Positions 6,326-7,981 of a DNA stretch of 7,981 nucleotides are shown piece by piece. The translations under genes were made by a program, and so were the position numbers. This stretch comes from Methylococcaceae bacterium NSP1-1 (GTDB lineage Bacteria; Pseudomonadota; Gammaproteobacteria; Methylococcales; Methylomonadaceae). The notes under the pieces are model-generated. The model worked only from the letters and a program-made list of their open reading frames with translations. It was not told the DNA's origin and did no database searches. Each line of letters opens with the position of its first letter. The first letter of the stretch is position 1. The stretch spans positions 1 to 7,981 of the forward strand of contig NQJG01000028.1 in NCBI GenBank assembly GCA_002256465.1, written 5' to 3'.

Positions 6326-7897
6326 TTATACAGGCTCTATGGTGCCGGGCATAACCCGCGCATCAAAATGGTCTTTTAAAGCCTGAATGTTGTGATCTGA
6401 ATTAATGGCCTCAACCGCGGCTAGCTGTTTATCTTCACGTTCTTTAGTCAATTGAACGGCTGGCGTGTCCTGTGTAATTTTTTTAGCTTTTATAGTCAGC
6501 TTAAGCGGCGTACCCCGATAAGCTTGTAATGCTTTTTGTAAAGTTTCTTCTGCTCGGGCGCCTCTGATATAATCGGGGTCCACTACCAATGTGCAGACTT
6601 TATCATCAATACTTTCCAGCACACAATTATTGGCGAACTCTCGGGTCGGACCAGTAAGCTTCATGGCTACTATCATGGATAGCCAATCCTTATCGTCAGC
6701 AACAATAGGGGATTCGTTGCGATGCATTATTCCCGAATCAGGGGTAGGCATTTTCATTTGGGGCTTAACAGCAGCCTGCTGAATCTGGACTGGTTTAACG
6801 GCGTTTTGTTCCAGAGTTACTGGTCTAAATGTCAACATGCGTAACATGACCATTTCAAAGCCACTACGTGGATCGGGTGCTAAATCGAGGTCTCTTTGCC
6901 CCACCAAGCCAATTTGATAAAAAAGCTGGACGTCTTCCGGGGTAAGCCGGGTTGATAACGTTGTAATCATATCGGTATCAAAATCATGGTCAACTGCCGT
7001 AGGTATTAGTTGAACCAGTGCGACACGATGCAGTATTTGTAAAATCTGTTGTAATACATCACTGAAATCAGGCGTTAAATTAGCTATTTTATTGATTATA
7101 TCCAGGATTTCCGTGGCGTCACCCTGGGCTAAGGCAATCAATATGTCATCAACCGGTTGTTGTGCGACAGTGCCCAGCATGGCCCTGGCATCCTCTGTCG
7201 ATACTTTGCCGTTGCCATAGACAATGGCTTGGTCCAGCAAACTTAAACCATCGCGCATGCTGCCGTCTGCAGCGCGGGACAATAATTTTAACGCGGCGGC
7301 TTCAAATTCAATGCTCTCCTGTTGGAGTATAAATTCCATTTGAGTGAAAATTTGAGCCGGCAGCAATCGCTTCAGATTAAATTGCAAACAACGTGACAGC
7401 ACGGTAACGGGGATTTTGTGCGGATCTGTTGTGGCTAACAGGAATTTTACATGCGGTGGGGGTTCTTCCAGTGTTTTTAACAAGGCATTGAAGCTATGCC
7501 CGGACAGCATATGAACTTCATCGATCAAATAGACTTTATAGCGACCCTGATTAGGCGCGTATTGCGCATTGTCCAGTAAGTCGCGAGTATCTTCTACTTT
7601 TGTACGAGACGCAGCATCAACTTCGATTAAATCTAAAAATCGACCCTCATCAAGATCCCGGCAAACGCTACATATGCCACAAGGATTAAAATCCTGGAGA
7701 TTTTCGCAATTTATAGCTTTGGCTAGAATTCTGGCTATGGTGGTTTTGCCTACGCCCCGCGTTCCGGTAAATAAATAGGCATGATGAAGCCGATTATGTT
7801 GCAAGGCGTTGATTAACGACTTGACGACATGCTCTTGTCCGACGACTTCTGTGAAATTATGAGGACGCCATTTTCTGGCGAGAACCTGGTAATTCAT
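6326..7897 (-). CDS. dnaX: DNA polymerase III subunit tau/gamma (clamp loader)
   Basis: AAA+ motor of the clamp loader that places the beta sliding clamp on primed DNA; tau also holds the polymerase cores and DnaB helicase. From Met at 7895-7897 ([12 protein letters not shown]) the protein has 523 residues. It shows Walker A GTRGVGKT (45-52), a zinc module of Cys64, Cys73, Cys76 and Cys79, Walker B VYLIDE (122-127) and the SRC motif (168-170) with its arginine finger. The C-terminal part keeps the polymerase-binding domain, ending in MPGTIEPV like other tau proteins. It is about 120 residues shorter than E. coli tau, mainly because the linker after residue 370 is short. An in-frame ATG at 7958-7960 would read into the SRP RNA gene and is rejected. 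The upstream site is weak (GAG). I see no E. coli-like A-AAA-AAG slippery heptamer at a matching position. Promoter is outside the window. Confidence 0.97.
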   Translation of the reverse strand: MNYQVLARKWRPHNFTEVVGQEHVVKSLINALQHNRLHHAYLFTGTRGVGKTTIARILAKAINCENLQDFNPCGICSVCRDLDEGRFLDLIEVDAASRTKVEDTRDLLDNAQYAPNQGRYKVYLIDEVHMLSGHSFNALLKTLEEPPPHVKFLLATTDPHKIPVTVLSRCLQFNLKRLLPAQIFTQMEFILQQESIEFEAAALKLLSRAADGSMRDGLSLLDQAIVYGNGKVSTEDARAMLGTVAQQPVDDILIALAQGDATEILDIINKIANLTPDFSDVLQQILQILHRVALVQLIPTAVDHDFDTDMITTLSTRLTPEDVQLFYQIGLVGQRDLDLAPDPRSGFEMVMLRMLTFRPVTLEQNAVKPVQIQQAAVKPQMKMPTPDSGIMHRNESPIVADDKDWLSMIVAMKLTGPTREFANNCVLESIDDKVCTLVVDPDYIRGARAEETLQKALQAYRGTPLKLTIKAKKITQDTPAVQLTKEREDKQLAAVEAINSDHNIQALKDHFDARVMPGTIEPV

Positions 7898-7925
7898 TGC
7901 AGGCTCAAAAGGTAATTTTTGAATT

Positions 7926-7981
7926 CGGGCGGTAATCGTACCAGCCGCATCCCGGCACACGAATCTGCTGCTACCGTTGCT
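7926..7981 (-). ncRNA. ffs: 4.5S signal recognition particle RNA, 3' part (cut by window edge)
   Basis: The reverse strand at 7961-7941 reads CGTGTGCCGGGATGCGGCTGG, nearly the same as GUGUGCCGGGAUGUAGCUGG near the 3' end of E. coli 4.5S RNA. The sequence before it (AGCAGCAGATT, and AGCAACGG at the very edge) fits the asymmetric loop and AGCAG region that bind the Ffh protein. This RNA and Ffh form the SRP, which delivers nascent membrane proteins to FtsY. The 5' half, including the GGAA tetraloop, lies beyond the window, so pairing cannot be checked. The 3' end is set approximately after CCGCCC. ffs next to dnaX is a common gammaproteobacterial order. No terminator separates it from dnaX, about 28 bases downstream. 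Confidence 0.88.

Noticed and set aside
6476..6484. A7 run in dnaX as a programmed frameshift site
   Set aside because: In frame it reads T-AAA-AAA-A, not the X-XXY-YYZ pattern. It is near the C-terminus, and a -1 shift would only replace the last 50 or so residues with 11.

Overview
The window is chromosomal DNA of a gammaproteobacterium of moderate GC content. The protein sequences and the ffs-dnaX-ybaB-recR order point to this class. A methanotroph-like lineage (Methylococcales) is a guess from the general character of the proteins, not something shown here. Every intact gene belongs to a recognisable family. I see no defence system, CRISPR array, prophage or obviously new multi-gene system.

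Left part (about 1-2335). htpG (Hsp90 chaperone) is on the + strand, preceded by a good match to a sigma-32 heat-shock promoter and followed by a strong, symmetrical intrinsic terminator. Between that terminator and a small cupin gene on the - strand lies a decayed 3' fragment of an IS630-family transposase. It keeps the last Asp-34-Glu part of its DDE site across a one-base deletion.

Middle (2332-5027). The cupin gene diverges from a TIGR03862/HI0933-type flavoprotein (+, TTG start), which is followed by a bacterial RIO1-type protein kinase (+). The 127-bp divergent gap carries a consensus -10 box and a small dyad near the flavoprotein start.

Right part (5045-7981, all - strand). In transcription order this holds the 3' part of the 4.5S signal-recognition-particle RNA (ffs, cut by the window edge), dnaX (clamp-loader tau/gamma), ybaB/ebfC (nucleoid-associated protein), recR (recombination mediator) and a HINT-branch histidine-triad gene. 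The last three genes are packed tightly: ybaB-recR and recR-hinT are both joined by the same TAA-T-ATG arrangement. This is a DNA replication and repair operon whose promoter lies outside the window.

In E. coli, htpG lies directly downstream of recR. Here it is about 3 kb away, on the opposite strand, with an IS remnant, cupin, flavoprotein and RIO kinase in between. That suggests an ancestral cluster broken by local rearrangement. The points most worth a second look are the htpG promoter region, the IS630 remnant, the possible 21-codon leader ORF overlapping the RIO kinase start, and the true start of dnaX, which should not run into the SRP RNA.
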